A program made the position numbers and the translations under genes. Below, one piece after another: positions 35,492-44,888 of a stretch of DNA of 64,000 nt (its first letter is position 1; every line of letters starts with the position of its first letter). The stretch spans positions 62,001-126,000 of the forward strand of contig DIZL01000029.1 in assembly GCA_002429385.1 (NCBI GenBank). Direction: 5' to 3'. Below the pieces are notes generated by a model. That model saw only the letters and a list, made by a program, of their open reading frames with translations, did no database searches and had not been told where the DNA came from. Origin of the DNA: Prolixibacteraceae bacterium UBA6029. GTDB taxonomy: Bacteria; Bacteroidota; Bacteroidia; Bacteroidales; Prolixibacteraceae.

Positions 35492-35877
35492 TGTATAAAT
35501 TTAAAAGAGAACCAGAAAGCGGGCTCATTCTGGTGAACGTTGAAATTGACAACAAATATGAGCTAAAGATGATATTAGACACAGGAGCAACAAATACAAC
35601 CATTGACAGTAATGCTTTATACTTGCTCGGACACGACCTGAAAGACAATATCGGAACAGTTGAAATAGAAACTGCTAACGGAATTATAGAAACTGAAGTT
35701 TTTGAAATTGACACTTTTGCCTCACTTGGTTTGATAAAAGAGAAGTTTCAAATTCAAGTTTACGATTTTCTTGCTCACGGAATTTTTTCGGACTACAACG
35801 GACTTCTTGGTCTTGATTTTTTAGAAGGAACTAAATTTTGTATTGACACAAGGGAAAGCATAATAACCTTATCGTGA
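35488..35877 (+). CDS. Retropepsin-like (clan AA) aspartic protease
   Basis: A 129-residue protein with the aspartic protease signature DTGA at residues 31-34 (MILDTGATNTTID) and the later flap/psi-loop segment YNGLLGLDFLEG. It is the length of a single retropepsin lobe, so it would act as a homodimer. There is no signal peptide, so it is probably cytoplasmic. Its ATG overlaps the stop of the upstream 85-residue gene by four bases. The in-frame ATG at 35491 is an equal start. Its substrate is unknown. Confidence 0.8.
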   Translation: MMYKFKREPESGLILVNVEIDNKYELKMILDTGATNTTIDSNALYLLGHDLKDNIGTVEIETANGIIETEVFEIDTFASLGLIKEKFQIQVYDFLAHGIFSDYNGLLGLDFLEGTKFCIDTRESIITLS

Positions 35878-36019
35878 GGTTCACTTTACAGCAATTTTTC
35901 TCAATTTATTGATCGCATCCCGGGTAAGTCAATATATATATTTGCAGCTATTGGCGGTAAGCTTAGCGCGCACCGTAAACTGAAGACAAATTCTTGTAAA
36001 TTTGATTAAAGAAAACAAA

Positions 36020-36247
36020 ATGAAAACTGCATTACAAATTGATTTAACCTTTGACCAGGTTCTTGCGTTGGTAAGGCAATTGCCCAAAAGTGAAAAGATA
36101 AAGTTGACCAAAGAGTTAGAAAAAGAAGGCATTGAATCAAAATTGTCGGGACTATTAAAAACTTTCCGAACCACAGATTTAAGTTTGAAAACAATTAACG
36201 AAGAAGTTGAAATTATAAGACAACAAATCTATGAAAGGCAAAACTAA
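36020..36247 (+). CDS. Orphan VapB-type antitoxin
   Basis: A 75-residue protein opening with MKTALQIDLTFDQVLALVRQ and containing LPKSEKIKLTKELEKEG, similar to antitoxins that precede PIN-domain toxins. The ATG at 36020 is chosen over a TTG at 36002. Its last codons overlap an ATG-led frame (MKGKTKQLIH, stop at 36261-36263) that looks like the first codons of a partner toxin, but the frame stops after ten residues and asnB starts immediately after. The toxin gene therefore seems to be deleted. The AT-rich composition suggests transfer. Confidence 0.6.
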   Translation: MKTALQIDLTFDQVLALVRQLPKSEKIKLTKELEKEGIESKLSGLLKTFRTTDLSLKTINEEVEIIRQQIYERQN

Positions 36248-36267
36248 ACAGCTTATTCATTAATCGC

Positions 36268-38250
36268 ATGTGTGGTATTTGTGGAATATTCAGAAAAGAT
36301 AATCCTTCGGAAGTTGTCGATCAGATTCAAAAGATTAATCAATCTCTTCGGCATCGTGGACCTGATGATGAGGGTTATGTAATAGTAAATAAAGATACTA
36401 TAACTGCATTGGCAGGGAAAGATACCCCTGAGGAGGTGTTGCAATCCAGTCTTTCGTATTGTCCCAACGAATATATCGATTCGTATTCAGGAAGGGGTTT
36501 TCTTGCCCTGGGTCACAGAAGATTGTCGATTATTGATGTTTCGGCCAAGGGACACCAACCCATGTGTTCGGATAATCAGCAACTTTGGATTGTCTTTAAC
36601 GGCGAGATCTACAATTACATTGAACTAAGGGAGGAATTGATACAGAAGGGTTATTCCTTCCGAAGCAATTCGGATACGGAAGTAATTATCAATGCCTACA
36701 ATCATTGGGGAAAAGATTGCGTGGACCATTTTAACGGGATGTGGGCTTTTGTAATTTATGATCAGAAAGAAAACATACTCTTTGGCTCTCGGGATCGGTT
36801 GGGGGTTAAGCCCTTGTATTTTCACAGGAATAAGGATCAGTTTATTTTTGCTTCGGAACAGAAAGCCCTGGTGAAGTGCAAATTTGTGGATGCTACATTA
36901 AACGAAAAGGCTGTATTTGATTACCTGGTCTTGAGCCATGGACAATCGGAGCCGGAAGGTTTCTTCAAAAACATTGTGGAACTGGGTGCAGGACATTGTT
37001 TCGTACTTAGCCTGAGCAGTTTGAAATTCGAGACCTGGTCATACTTTTCAACCCTTAAGATAAAGGAAAAAGCGAGTTTACGATCGGGTAAGGAGGAAGC
37101 AGAGGAGTTGCTCCAAATTCTTAAACAGGCGGTTATCATTCGAACGCGTTCAGATGTTCCCGTTGGAGCTTGCTTAAGCGGCGGGATCGATAGTTCGTTC
37201 ATAGTAATGATTTTGAGTGAATATTTAAAGGAACAACAGTATAAATATGTGCCCAAAGTCTTTACGGTAGCATTTCCAGGATATGATTTCAATGAGGAAA
37301 ACTGGGCCAGGAAAGTAGTTGATAACTCCACCGTAGAATGGCATATTACCAATCCAACCGGGGAAGACTGGCTGAAGGATTTACAGTCAATGATTTATGC
37401 CGCCGATTCACCCATGTTGTCGACAAGTACGTATGCCCAATACCGGGTCATGAAGCTTGCGGCTGAAAACGGGATTAAAGTTCTGCTCGACGGGCAGGGG
37501 GCCGATGAGCTGTTTGGCGGATATTCGCATTTCGATAATTCGTATTATAATGAATTGGCGCTGTCCTTAAGGTTTATGACGCTTCTCAGGGAAATGTCAC
37601 TTCAGGGAGGGGTGAATAAAAACATGAAAAACTGGATGTATTCGAATCTTCGTAATTTGATGCAGAACCTGCCTTCAGGTCTGGCCAAGCCGGCTTATGA
37701 ACATTCGGTCAGGGATTTGAAATACATCAGGCCTGAGCTTAAGCACCAGTTTAAGGAACGGTTCGGTCATCTCAATTTCCCATTCGGAACAAATCTGAAT
37801 ACGGTACTTAAGCAATGCACCGGTGGCGAAGAATTGCAGATGATGTTGCGACTGGAAGACAGGATGTCGATGAATTTCTCGGTTGAATCGCGTATTCCTT
37901 TTTCAGATGATCTGCCGCTGATAGAGTATGCACTTTCATTGCCTTCGGGTTACAAAATAAAGGACGGGTTACGTAAATTCGTCTTACGTCAGGCAGGAGC
38001 AGGAGTTTTGCCGGCAGAAATAGCTGCACGAAGAGATAAAATTGGCTTTCAGGCGCCGGGTCAATCGTGGTTAAAAATCATGAAGGATCACATTCCTGAT
38101 TTACTGGGGTCAAACATCAATGAATTTGTACATGTTGATTTGCTTAAAAAGGATTTTGACCAGATGATTCTGAACGGTAATGAAGTTGCAGGTACACGCC
38201 TGTTGCGATTCATTTTCTTTTCACAATGGAGGAAGATCTATAATATCTGA
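36268..38250 (+). CDS. asnB: Glutamine-hydrolysing asparagine synthase
   Basis: A 660-residue enzyme with an N-terminal glutaminase domain (nucleophile Cys2 after Met removal in MCGICGIF, and LRHRGPDDEG) and a C-terminal ATP-pyrophosphatase domain with SGGIDSS at residues 304-310. It transfers glutamine ammonia to an acid via an acyl-adenylate. Because a methyltransferase and a flippase follow on the same strand, it may amidate a sugar acid of a surface glycan rather than make free asparagine; this is inference. The start directly follows the deleted-toxin scar. Confidence 0.9.
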   Translation: MCGICGIFRKDNPSEVVDQIQKINQSLRHRGPDDEGYVIVNKDTITALAGKDTPEEVLQSSLSYCPNEYIDSYSGRGFLALGHRRLSIIDVSAKGHQPMCSDNQQLWIVFNGEIYNYIELREELIQKGYSFRSNSDTEVIINAYNHWGKDCVDHFNGMWAFVIYDQKENILFGSRDRLGVKPLYFHRNKDQFIFASEQKALVKCKFVDATLNEKAVFDYLVLSHGQSEPEGFFKNIVELGAGHCFVLSLSSLKFETWSYFSTLKIKEKASLRSGKEEAEELLQILKQAVIIRTRSDVPVGACLSGGIDSSFIVMILSEYLKEQQYKYVPKVFTVAFPGYDFNEENWARKVVDNSTVEWHITNPTGEDWLKDLQSMIYAADSPMLSTSTYAQYRVMKLAAENGIKVLLDGQGADELFGGYSHFDNSYYNELALSLRFMTLLREMSLQGGVNKNMKNWMYSNLRNLMQNLPSGLAKPAYEHSVRDLKYIRPELKHQFKERFGHLNFPFGTNLNTVLKQCTGGEELQMMLRLEDRMSMNFSVESRIPFSDDLPLIEYALSLPSGYKIKDGLRKFVLRQAGAGVLPAEIAARRDKIGFQAPGQSWLKIMKDHIPDLLGSNINEFVHVDLLKKDFDQMILNGNEVAGTRLLRFIFFSQWRKIYNI

Positions 38251-38305
38251 ATTTGCAGACCGAGCTAAATAAGCTTATGTTTGTTCGTAGAATCAATTCA
38301 CAGTC

Positions 38306-39370
38306 ATGCAACAAGCGCTTTTAGATTTTTTAAGATGCCCCGTTTCAGGAAATAATCTTGAGATTAAGATCATTGATTATCGGGTTAAGCAATACGAAAC
38401 CACATCGATCGAAGAAATAAACAACGCCATCCTTTTTTCTGATTCGGGGTTCTTTTTCCCTGTGATCGATGGTATTCCACGCATGCAGCTGGAAAGTGTA
38501 CTCCTGTTTTCAGATTTCTTTCAGAAACATATGACTGATTATGAAGATCGGAAGAAAAAGCTCATGGTAAAGTATGGGCGGATTATTACTGACTGTTTCA
38601 AAAAAAATGAGGCAACCCGGAAAAGCTTTAGTTTCGAGTGGAGTTTGCTAAAAGGCGGTGAAACCAAAATATGGCATAGCGATCTGACGCAATTCAGGCA
38701 GGAGCTATTTGTAGAACTTGACGAAGCGGGGACACTCGAAGGTCGTTTGGCGATTGATATTGGCTGCGGTCATGGCTATTCTTCTCATTTTATGGCTGAA
38801 GCCGGAGCGACGGTTATAGGTATTGACATGAGTTTTAGTATTGAAGTAGCCTATGAGCAATTACGCATTGAACATGTTCATTTTGTGCAGGCTGATTTGC
38901 AATTTCTGCCTTTGGTACACCGGCAGTTCGATATCGTCTATTCGAGTGGGGTAATCCATCACACCAATAACACGGAATTGTCGTTCGGCATCATTCAGGA
39001 ATTGACAAAGCCCGGGGGCAAACTCATCGTATGGCTTTATCACCCAATCCCTGCACTGATTCATAACATCATGCTATTTGCGCGTCGCCTGACCAGGCAT
39101 ATTTCGGTACGGATACAATTCTGGATTTACTTTTTCACCCTGTTGCCTTTATACCTGTTGGTTATACGGATAAAAGGAAAGAAAATGAAATGGAGAGAGA
39201 TAATGATCGATTTGATCGATATTCTGACCCCTTATTACCGCTATGAACATGAGCCACAGGAAACGGAATGCTGGTATGTTAAACATGGATATGAAAATAT
39301 AAACGTTACGGACCGTAATTTCTTTGGGTTTTCGATCTGTGGAATAAAAAATATAACGATTGTTCCTTAA
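38306..39370 (+). CDS. SAM-dependent methyltransferase with Trm112-like N-terminus
   Basis: A 354-residue protein. The N-terminus (LLDFLRCPVSGNNLEI, then FFFPVIDGIPRM) resembles a Trm112/UPF0434 zinc-ribbon-like segment, with only one Cys kept. The class I methyltransferase core has motif I AIDIGCGHGYSSHFM, motif II VIGIDMS, and VYSSGVIHHT. A helical hydrophobic insert follows around residues 265-290. This type is common in O-antigen or capsule loci, where it modifies a glycan precursor. It lies between the asparagine synthase and the flippase. The substrate is unknown. Confidence 0.82.
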   Translation: MQQALLDFLRCPVSGNNLEIKIIDYRVKQYETTSIEEINNAILFSDSGFFFPVIDGIPRMQLESVLLFSDFFQKHMTDYEDRKKKLMVKYGRIITDCFKKNEATRKSFSFEWSLLKGGETKIWHSDLTQFRQELFVELDEAGTLEGRLAIDIGCGHGYSSHFMAEAGATVIGIDMSFSIEVAYEQLRIEHVHFVQADLQFLPLVHRQFDIVYSSGVIHHTNNTELSFGIIQELTKPGGKLIVWLYHPIPALIHNIMLFARRLTRHISVRIQFWIYFFTLLPLYLLVIRIKGKKMKWREIMIDLIDILTPYYRYEHEPQETECWYVKHGYENINVTDRNFFGFSICGIKNITIVP

Positions 39371-39426
39371 CTTTTCTCTACTTTTGAATTTCAGGTCAAT
39401 CCAGATAACCCAATGAATCCGTATCT

Positions 39427-40758
39427 ATGAAGAGTGTGCGAAAATATATCACCACTATTTCAGCATTTCAGTTTATCCAATTGCTTCGGTTTGCCACACT
39501 TCTTTTGTTGGGTGTAGTCTTCGCACATCACTATTCGAAACAAGAGATCGGTCAATATGAAGTGATGCTTTTTATTGCCGGAGCTGTAAGCTTTTTTTGG
39601 TTGAGCGGAATTCTGCAAACCTTCCTGTCATTAGCTAAGGATGAAGAAACTTCATCAGGAGAATCAGAAAGATCATCCCATTATTTTAATGGATTTGTAC
39701 TGCTGGTTTTCTTTAGTGCACTGGCAGTCTTGTTTCTGGTTGTTTTCAGGCATCAGGTACAGACATTGCTGAATGGCGCGAATCAAATCCCTTATTTTAA
39801 CTGGCTTTTGGCCTACCTTTTCCTGTCGTCTCCTTCAAATTTAATAGAATATCTATTTCTAAGCAAAAGCAAACCCGTTCATATTATAGTTTATGGACTG
39901 GTATCCTATGGCCTCCAGTTCATATTTCTGACTGTGCCTCCGTTGCTAAATCTGCCTCTGAAATATTCAGTTTTCGGTTTGATTGCCATAAGTGCCCTGC
40001 GTTTTATCTTTCTGTTAATCATACTTGGAAAGTATTCACGGTTTACCCTCTCTTTCCCTTTTCTGAAAGAACACATTAACCTGGCTTATCCTCTTATCCT
40101 CAGTTCGTTGCTGAGTGGATCAGGTCAGTATATTGATACCGCAATTGTTACTCATTTTTTCAATTCTGAAATGTTTGCCATTTTCAGGTATGGCGCCCGT
40201 GAGTTTCCATTGGTAATCATTCTGGCCAATTCGTTCAGTCTGGCGATGATTCCTGAGTTTTCCAGATTAACGATGGCTGAATGTCTGATGAAGATCAAGA
40301 ACAATTCAAAGCGGTTGATGCATATATTGTTCCCAATAACGGCGGTATTCATCCTTGCTTCGAATTGGTTATTTACCTTTTTCTTTACCGAAAGCTTTTC
40401 ACTTAGCGCCAAAATCTTCAACATATACCTGCTTCAGATTGTCTTCCGTTTAATTTTCCCGGAGACCATCTTAATTGGGAAACGGATTACGAAGATATTT
40501 CTCGCAGTGTCATTTACTGAAATCGTAGTCAATGTCGCATTAAGCTTGTTTCTGGTGAGATTGATTGGAATAACTGGTATTGTATATGGAACTTTTCTTG
40601 CTAATCTATTTGAACGGTTTGTGCTTATTGCAATCGTAAAGCATAAACTAAAGGTTAACGTTCATGAATATATACCGGTTAGCTTGTATCTGGCCTATAG
40701 TGTGGCACTTTTACTGGTATATTACATGGTCGATTTTTGGATCTACCCTTTGTCCTGA
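39427..40758 (+). CDS. Polysaccharide flippase (Wzx/MATE-like)
   Basis: A 443-residue integral membrane protein with about twelve hydrophobic helices and the family opening IQLLRFATLLLLGVVFAHHYS. Such flippases translocate lipid-linked oligosaccharides across the inner membrane. It is the last gene of the asnB-methyltransferase-flippase group. No glycosyltransferase is nearby, so the locus is either a fragment of, or an accessory to, a glycan pathway encoded elsewhere. Confidence 0.85.
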   Translation: MKSVRKYITTISAFQFIQLLRFATLLLLGVVFAHHYSKQEIGQYEVMLFIAGAVSFFWLSGILQTFLSLAKDEETSSGESERSSHYFNGFVLLVFFSALAVLFLVVFRHQVQTLLNGANQIPYFNWLLAYLFLSSPSNLIEYLFLSKSKPVHIIVYGLVSYGLQFIFLTVPPLLNLPLKYSVFGLIAISALRFIFLLIILGKYSRFTLSFPFLKEHINLAYPLILSSLLSGSGQYIDTAIVTHFFNSEMFAIFRYGAREFPLVIILANSFSLAMIPEFSRLTMAECLMKIKNNSKRLMHILFPITAVFILASNWLFTFFFTESFSLSAKIFNIYLLQIVFRLIFPETILIGKRITKIFLAVSFTEIVVNVALSLFLVRLIGITGIVYGTFLANLFERFVLIAIVKHKLKVNVHEYIPVSLYLAYSVALLLVYYMVDFWIYPLS

Positions 40759-40787
40759 AAAGAAATTTTAAATTTAATAAATTCAAT

Positions 40788-41498
40788 ATGGATTTTATCA
40801 TAGATGACCCTCAACAGGAACAGGAATTTCGTCATATTCTGACTAAAATCCAATTGGCCAAGAACGGAGAAACAGCTGCTCAGATGAAGCAGCATGGACT
40901 CATCTACAAGATAAATTGGGGCGCTTCAATTGTTTCGCTTCGCGAGATCGCCTCTCAATTTGAGCCAAGTCATTTGCTTGCGTTAAAGCTATGGAATAAA
41001 AAATGGCGGGAAACGATGATTTTGGCAGCCATGCTTGATGTTCCAAAAGAAGTTACCGAAGAACAAATGGATTATTGGACAAAAAGTCTGGAAACAACAG
41101 AAATCGCCGAAGCATTAAATACGTATTTGTGGGTTAAAACAAAATTTGCTTTCATCAAATCACTGGAATGGTGCCGGGGGAAAAAGCATCTGGTCCGTTT
41201 CGCAGGCCTTCATCTGATGGGGCGATTAGCTTTAATTGAGAAATCTGCCATGGATGAAATCTTCGAGCCATTTTTCGACGTTTTGTCACCATTGGCAAAG
41301 GACCCCAATTTAAAACAGGTTTTTTACCGTTCCTATCTTTTACTCGGAATGAAGAGCAAAACGATGAATGAGGCAACTATTTTGTTTGCTGAAGACTTGA
41401 AAAGTGTTGATTCAGAGGATAGTCGAAGTCTGGCGGATTTGATTCTTTCTGAACTTACCAGTCCATACGTACAGGAGTTATTTGTTAAGAATACTTAA
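40788..41498 (+). CDS. AlkD-like DNA alkylation repair HEAT-repeat protein
   Basis: A 236-residue helical protein starting at the ATG at 40788 (MDFIIDDPQQEQEF); the ATG at 40737 overlaps the flippase gene. The WNKKWRETMILAAMLDVPKE segment matches the HEAT-like helical arrangement of AlkD/AlkC glycosylases. AlkD-type enzymes excise cationic alkylated bases without base flipping. The catalytic Asp and aromatic cleft residues were not pinned with certainty, so a DNA-binding relative without glycosylase activity is possible. Confidence 0.65.
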   Translation: MDFIIDDPQQEQEFRHILTKIQLAKNGETAAQMKQHGLIYKINWGASIVSLREIASQFEPSHLLALKLWNKKWRETMILAAMLDVPKEVTEEQMDYWTKSLETTEIAEALNTYLWVKTKFAFIKSLEWCRGKKHLVRFAGLHLMGRLALIEKSAMDEIFEPFFDVLSPLAKDPNLKQVFYRSYLLLGMKSKTMNEATILFAEDLKSVDSEDSRSLADLILSELTSPYVQELFVKNT

Positions 41499-41577
41499 CA
41501 ATGGCAGTAATTTGAGTAAGTCTGCTTATTTTTGGTACGGTTTTTATATCATTGAATCGAAATTTAAACTTTAAACA

Positions 41578-42351
41578 ATGGATATCACAAAATCATCGAA
41601 CCCGGTATTCGGGAAGAACATATTTAATCAGGCAGCAACCAGCTCTGACGACGGAGTGATGACCGTTAACGGAACAATAAACAAGACTGGTTTGATGCTG
41701 TTGATTGTAATTTTTGCCGCAACGTTTACCTGGCGTAAATTCTTTGGCGCTATTGACCCGGCTCTTCCGGGAGTAATGCCATCGGGAATTATCGGCTGGA
41801 TGATCGGTGGAGCAATTGGCGGCTTTATTCTGGCGCTGATTACTACATTCAGCCCACGCCGTGCAGCAATGACTGCACCGATATATGCAGTTTTTGAAGG
41901 TTTATTCCTGGGGGCAATTTCAGCCATGTTTGAGGCGATGTATCCGGGACTGGTTATGCGTGCGGTAATGCTGACATTTGGTGTATTTGTTATCATGCTT
42001 GTTTTGTTCCGTACCGGGACCATCCGTGCTACTGAAAAATTCAGAACGGTAATCTTTGCTGCTACGGGTGGTATTGCATTAGTATACCTGGTTAGTTTTA
42101 TTGCTAGTATGTTTGGAACCAATTTTGGCTTTATGTACGGAAATGGTCTGGTAGGCATTGGGTTTAGTCTGGTCGTCGTTGTGATTGCTGCCCTTAATCT
42201 GATTCTCGATTTTGATATGATTATGCAAGGGGCGAACGCACGAGCTCCCAAATACATGGAATGGTATGGCGCTTTTGGATTGATGGTTACCTTAATCTGG
42301 TTATATCTTGAAATGCTTCGTTTGCTTTCAAAACTATCGAGTCGCAATTAA
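41578..42351 (+). CDS. Bax inhibitor-1/YccA family membrane protein
   Basis: A 257-residue protein with seven hydrophobic helices, a cytosolic N-terminus (FGKNIFNQAATSS) and the conserved PIYAVFEGLFLGAISAMFE segment of the BI-1/YccA family. Family members are calcium-leak or protease-modulating membrane proteins; in bacteria the function is mostly unresolved. It stands alone, with a strong terminator downstream. Confidence 0.9.
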   Translation: MDITKSSNPVFGKNIFNQAATSSDDGVMTVNGTINKTGLMLLIVIFAATFTWRKFFGAIDPALPGVMPSGIIGWMIGGAIGGFILALITTFSPRRAAMTAPIYAVFEGLFLGAISAMFEAMYPGLVMRAVMLTFGVFVIMLVLFRTGTIRATEKFRTVIFAATGGIALVYLVSFIASMFGTNFGFMYGNGLVGIGFSLVVVVIAALNLILDFDMIMQGANARAPKYMEWYGAFGLMVTLIWLYLEMLRLLSKLSSRN

Positions 42352-42381
42352 TACTGGTTACTTGATAAAATATAATCTTTG

Positions 42382-42410
42382 ACAGGGACTTTGGTCCCTG
42401 TTTTTATTTT
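42382..42410 (+). terminator. Rho-independent terminator after the BI-1 gene
   Basis: A perfect 8-bp stem ACAGGGAC/GTCCCTGT (42382-42389 with 42394-42401) with a TTTG loop is followed by TTTTATTTT. Confidence 0.9.
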
Positions 42411-42462
42411 CTGTCTATTTATGCTAATTTCGGCAGATTAAACAAAACCCCGGAAGCTTGAT

Positions 42463-43629
42463 ATGGAAATTATTCAGGTAATAGATAAAAAAACGATTGA
42501 AGCATTTCATGAGCTTCCTCTGCGCATATATAAAGATGACCAGAACTGGGTGCCTCCTTTGAGGATCATGATTGAAGATATATTTAATCGCCGGAAGAAC
42601 GCTGGTTTTATGAATGGTGATGCAAGGAGATGGTTGGTAAAAGATGATAAACGCATTATTGGCCGGATTGCCGCTTTCTATGATCGCAGTAAAATTGAGG
42701 AAGGTAAAGAACAGGTTGGAAATATAGGTTTTTTTGAATGTTTCGATCATTTTGAAGCTTCCATTCTCCTGTTTGATACGGCCAGGGACTGGCTGAAAAG
42801 TGAAGGGTTCACTGCCATGGACGGTCCAGTAAATTTCGGGGAAAATTTCTTTAACTGGGGTTTATTAGTCGATGGGTTTGAACCGCAAGGATTTGGAATG
42901 CAGTATAATCCGACCTATTACAGGCAACTTTTTAATGAATATGGATTTCAAACCTACTACAAGCAATTCACTTACCACCTTGATATTACCAGTCCGGACC
43001 TGCCTGAGAGGTTCTGGAAAATAGCGGCATGGGTTGCCAAGAAGAAAGATTTTCAGTATAAATCCTTTTCGTTTAAAGAGCAGGATCGGTGTATCGCTGA
43101 TTTTATAACCATTTATCAGCAAGCATGGGACAAACATAGCAATTACAAGTCTATTGACCCGAACGATCTGAAAACCCTTATACGGGATTCCAAAATGGTG
43201 CTTGAGGAAGAATTTATCTGGTATGTTTATTATAAGGATGAACCCATCGCATTCTTTATGATGATTCCGGATTTGAACCAGATATTAAAACATTTCAAAT
43301 CAGGTAAACTAAACCTTTATAATATTATAAAATTAATTTATCTGAAGCGAAAAAAGACCATGACCCGCTGCAGGGTTTTGGTGATGGGAGTTATTCCCAA
43401 GTTTCAAGGTGCAGGAATTGAATCCGGTATTTTTTGGCAAATGCGACAGGTCATGTTGAATAAGCCATGGTATAAGGAAATGGAATTGAGTTGGGTGGGG
43501 GATTTCAATCCGAAAATGATTGCCCTGTTTAATTCCGTTGGAAGTAAATACGCGAAAACACACGAAACATTGCGTTATCTGTTTGATCGGAGTAAGCCAT
43601 TCGAACGGTTACCAATCATTGAAGAATAA
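42463..43629 (+). CDS. GNAT-like protein of the YghO type (paralogue 1)
   Basis: A 388-residue protein resembling the YghO family, which has an N-acetyltransferase-like fold. Characteristic stretches are PLRIYKDDQNWVPPL near the N-terminus, GFFECFDHFEASILLFDTAR, and AMDGPVNFGENFFNWGLLVD. A basic C-terminal region (LIYLKRKKTMTRCRVLVMGV, then PKFQGAGIESGIFW) resembles an acetyl-CoA-binding segment. The substrate is unknown. The next gene, 55 bp downstream, is a clear paralogue. A TAATTTCG box with TTTT 19 bases upstream precedes the ATG and could be a promoter. Confidence 0.7.
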   Translation: MEIIQVIDKKTIEAFHELPLRIYKDDQNWVPPLRIMIEDIFNRRKNAGFMNGDARRWLVKDDKRIIGRIAAFYDRSKIEEGKEQVGNIGFFECFDHFEASILLFDTARDWLKSEGFTAMDGPVNFGENFFNWGLLVDGFEPQGFGMQYNPTYYRQLFNEYGFQTYYKQFTYHLDITSPDLPERFWKIAAWVAKKKDFQYKSFSFKEQDRCIADFITIYQQAWDKHSNYKSIDPNDLKTLIRDSKMVLEEEFIWYVYYKDEPIAFFMMIPDLNQILKHFKSGKLNLYNIIKLIYLKRKKTMTRCRVLVMGVIPKFQGAGIESGIFWQMRQVMLNKPWYKEMELSWVGDFNPKMIALFNSVGSKYAKTHETLRYLFDRSKPFERLPIIEE

Positions 43630-43684
43630 GCGGATAGAATTTGTCTGGAAAAGTAGTGTAAATTAACCCGAAAAACAGAAACTC

Positions 43685-44854
43685 ATGCATATCACAGAGG
43701 TCACTGATAAACAAACCCAAGACTACTTTCATCAGGTTCCACATCTGATTTATAAAAACGATGACAATTGGTCTTGTCCATTGCATGGAATGGTTGAAGA
43801 TATATTCAATCCTGCAAAAAACCCTTCATTTAAATACGGAGAAGCCACACGCTGGGTTTTAACCGGTGACAACGGCGAATTATTGGGGCGGATTGGTGCT
43901 TTCATCAATAGACGGAAGGCTTTTACATTTGATCAGCCAACCGGGGGATGCGGTTTCTTTGAATGTATAAATAACTTTGAAGCGGCCAAACTCCTGTTTG
44001 ATTCGGCCCAAGGTTGGCTCACTGATAGGGGAATGGAAGCGATGGATGGTCCGGTTAATTTCGGCGAAAACTATATGAACTGGGGACTATTGGCTGACGG
44101 GTTCATGCATCAGGGTTTCGGAATGCCATACAACCATCCGTATTACGTCGATTTGTTTAAACAGTACGGTTTTGAAGTTTATTTTCAGCAATTCAGCTAT
44201 CATCTTGATTATTCCAAACCTTTTCCAGAGCGTTTCTGGAAAATTGCAGGCTGGGTAGCTCAAAAACCGGGTTACTCATTCGAGCATTTTTCATTTGATA
44301 AGGTAGCGAAGTTTATCGACGATTTTTGTCACATCTATGATGAGGCCTGGCGTTTTCATAAAAACACACAACCTTTGGACAAGGATGAATTGCGCGACTT
44401 TATTAAGTCCTCAAAAGCAATTCTCGATCCTGAAATGATTTGGTACGCATACCATGAAGGGATCCCCATTGCATTGTTCGTAATGATTCCGGATATTAAT
44501 CAGATATTGAAAAAGCTTAACGGGAAGATGAATTTCCTCAATGTTTTGAAATTCCTTTATTATAAGCGGACAAAAGTAATGACCCGTACCCGGATTCTGA
44601 TTATGGGAGTGGCTCCTAAATATCAAAAATCAGGAATCGAATCGGCGATCTTCTGGCATCAGGATAAACTAATGAAGCATAAACCACAATATAAAGAGGT
44701 AGAATTATCGTGGGCGGGTGACTTTAATCCCAAAATTATTGCCCTGTACAAGTCAGTTGGCGGGGTTCATGTAAAAATACATTATACGATGCGATACCTT
44801 TTTGACCGGACAAAACCGTTTAAAAGAGCTCCTGTCATTGGACTGGAAGATTAA
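43685..44854 (+). CDS. GNAT-like protein of the YghO type (paralogue 2)
   Basis: A 389-residue tandem paralogue of the preceding gene. It keeps the same landmarks: PHLIYKNDDNWSCPLHGMVE, FFECINNFEAAKLLFDSAQ, AMDGPVNFGENYMNWGLLAD and a C-terminal MTRTRILIMGVAPKYQKSG. The pair is diverged well beyond recent duplication. The two genes are adjacent on one strand and probably co-expressed. They may act as a heterodimer or on related substrates; this is inference. Confidence 0.7.
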   Translation: MHITEVTDKQTQDYFHQVPHLIYKNDDNWSCPLHGMVEDIFNPAKNPSFKYGEATRWVLTGDNGELLGRIGAFINRRKAFTFDQPTGGCGFFECINNFEAAKLLFDSAQGWLTDRGMEAMDGPVNFGENYMNWGLLADGFMHQGFGMPYNHPYYVDLFKQYGFEVYFQQFSYHLDYSKPFPERFWKIAGWVAQKPGYSFEHFSFDKVAKFIDDFCHIYDEAWRFHKNTQPLDKDELRDFIKSSKAILDPEMIWYAYHEGIPIALFVMIPDINQILKKLNGKMNFLNVLKFLYYKRTKVMTRTRILIMGVAPKYQKSGIESAIFWHQDKLMKHKPQYKEVELSWAGDFNPKIIALYKSVGGVHVKIHYTMRYLFDRTKPFKRAPVIGLED

Positions 44855-44888
44855 ATCCGAAAAATAGAGGAATTTATAAACAGAAATA

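Noticed and set aside
41628..42347. 239-codon minus-strand frame opposite the BI-1 gene
   Set aside because: It is the antisense shadow of a real gene with helix-rich codons and shows no protein-family features.
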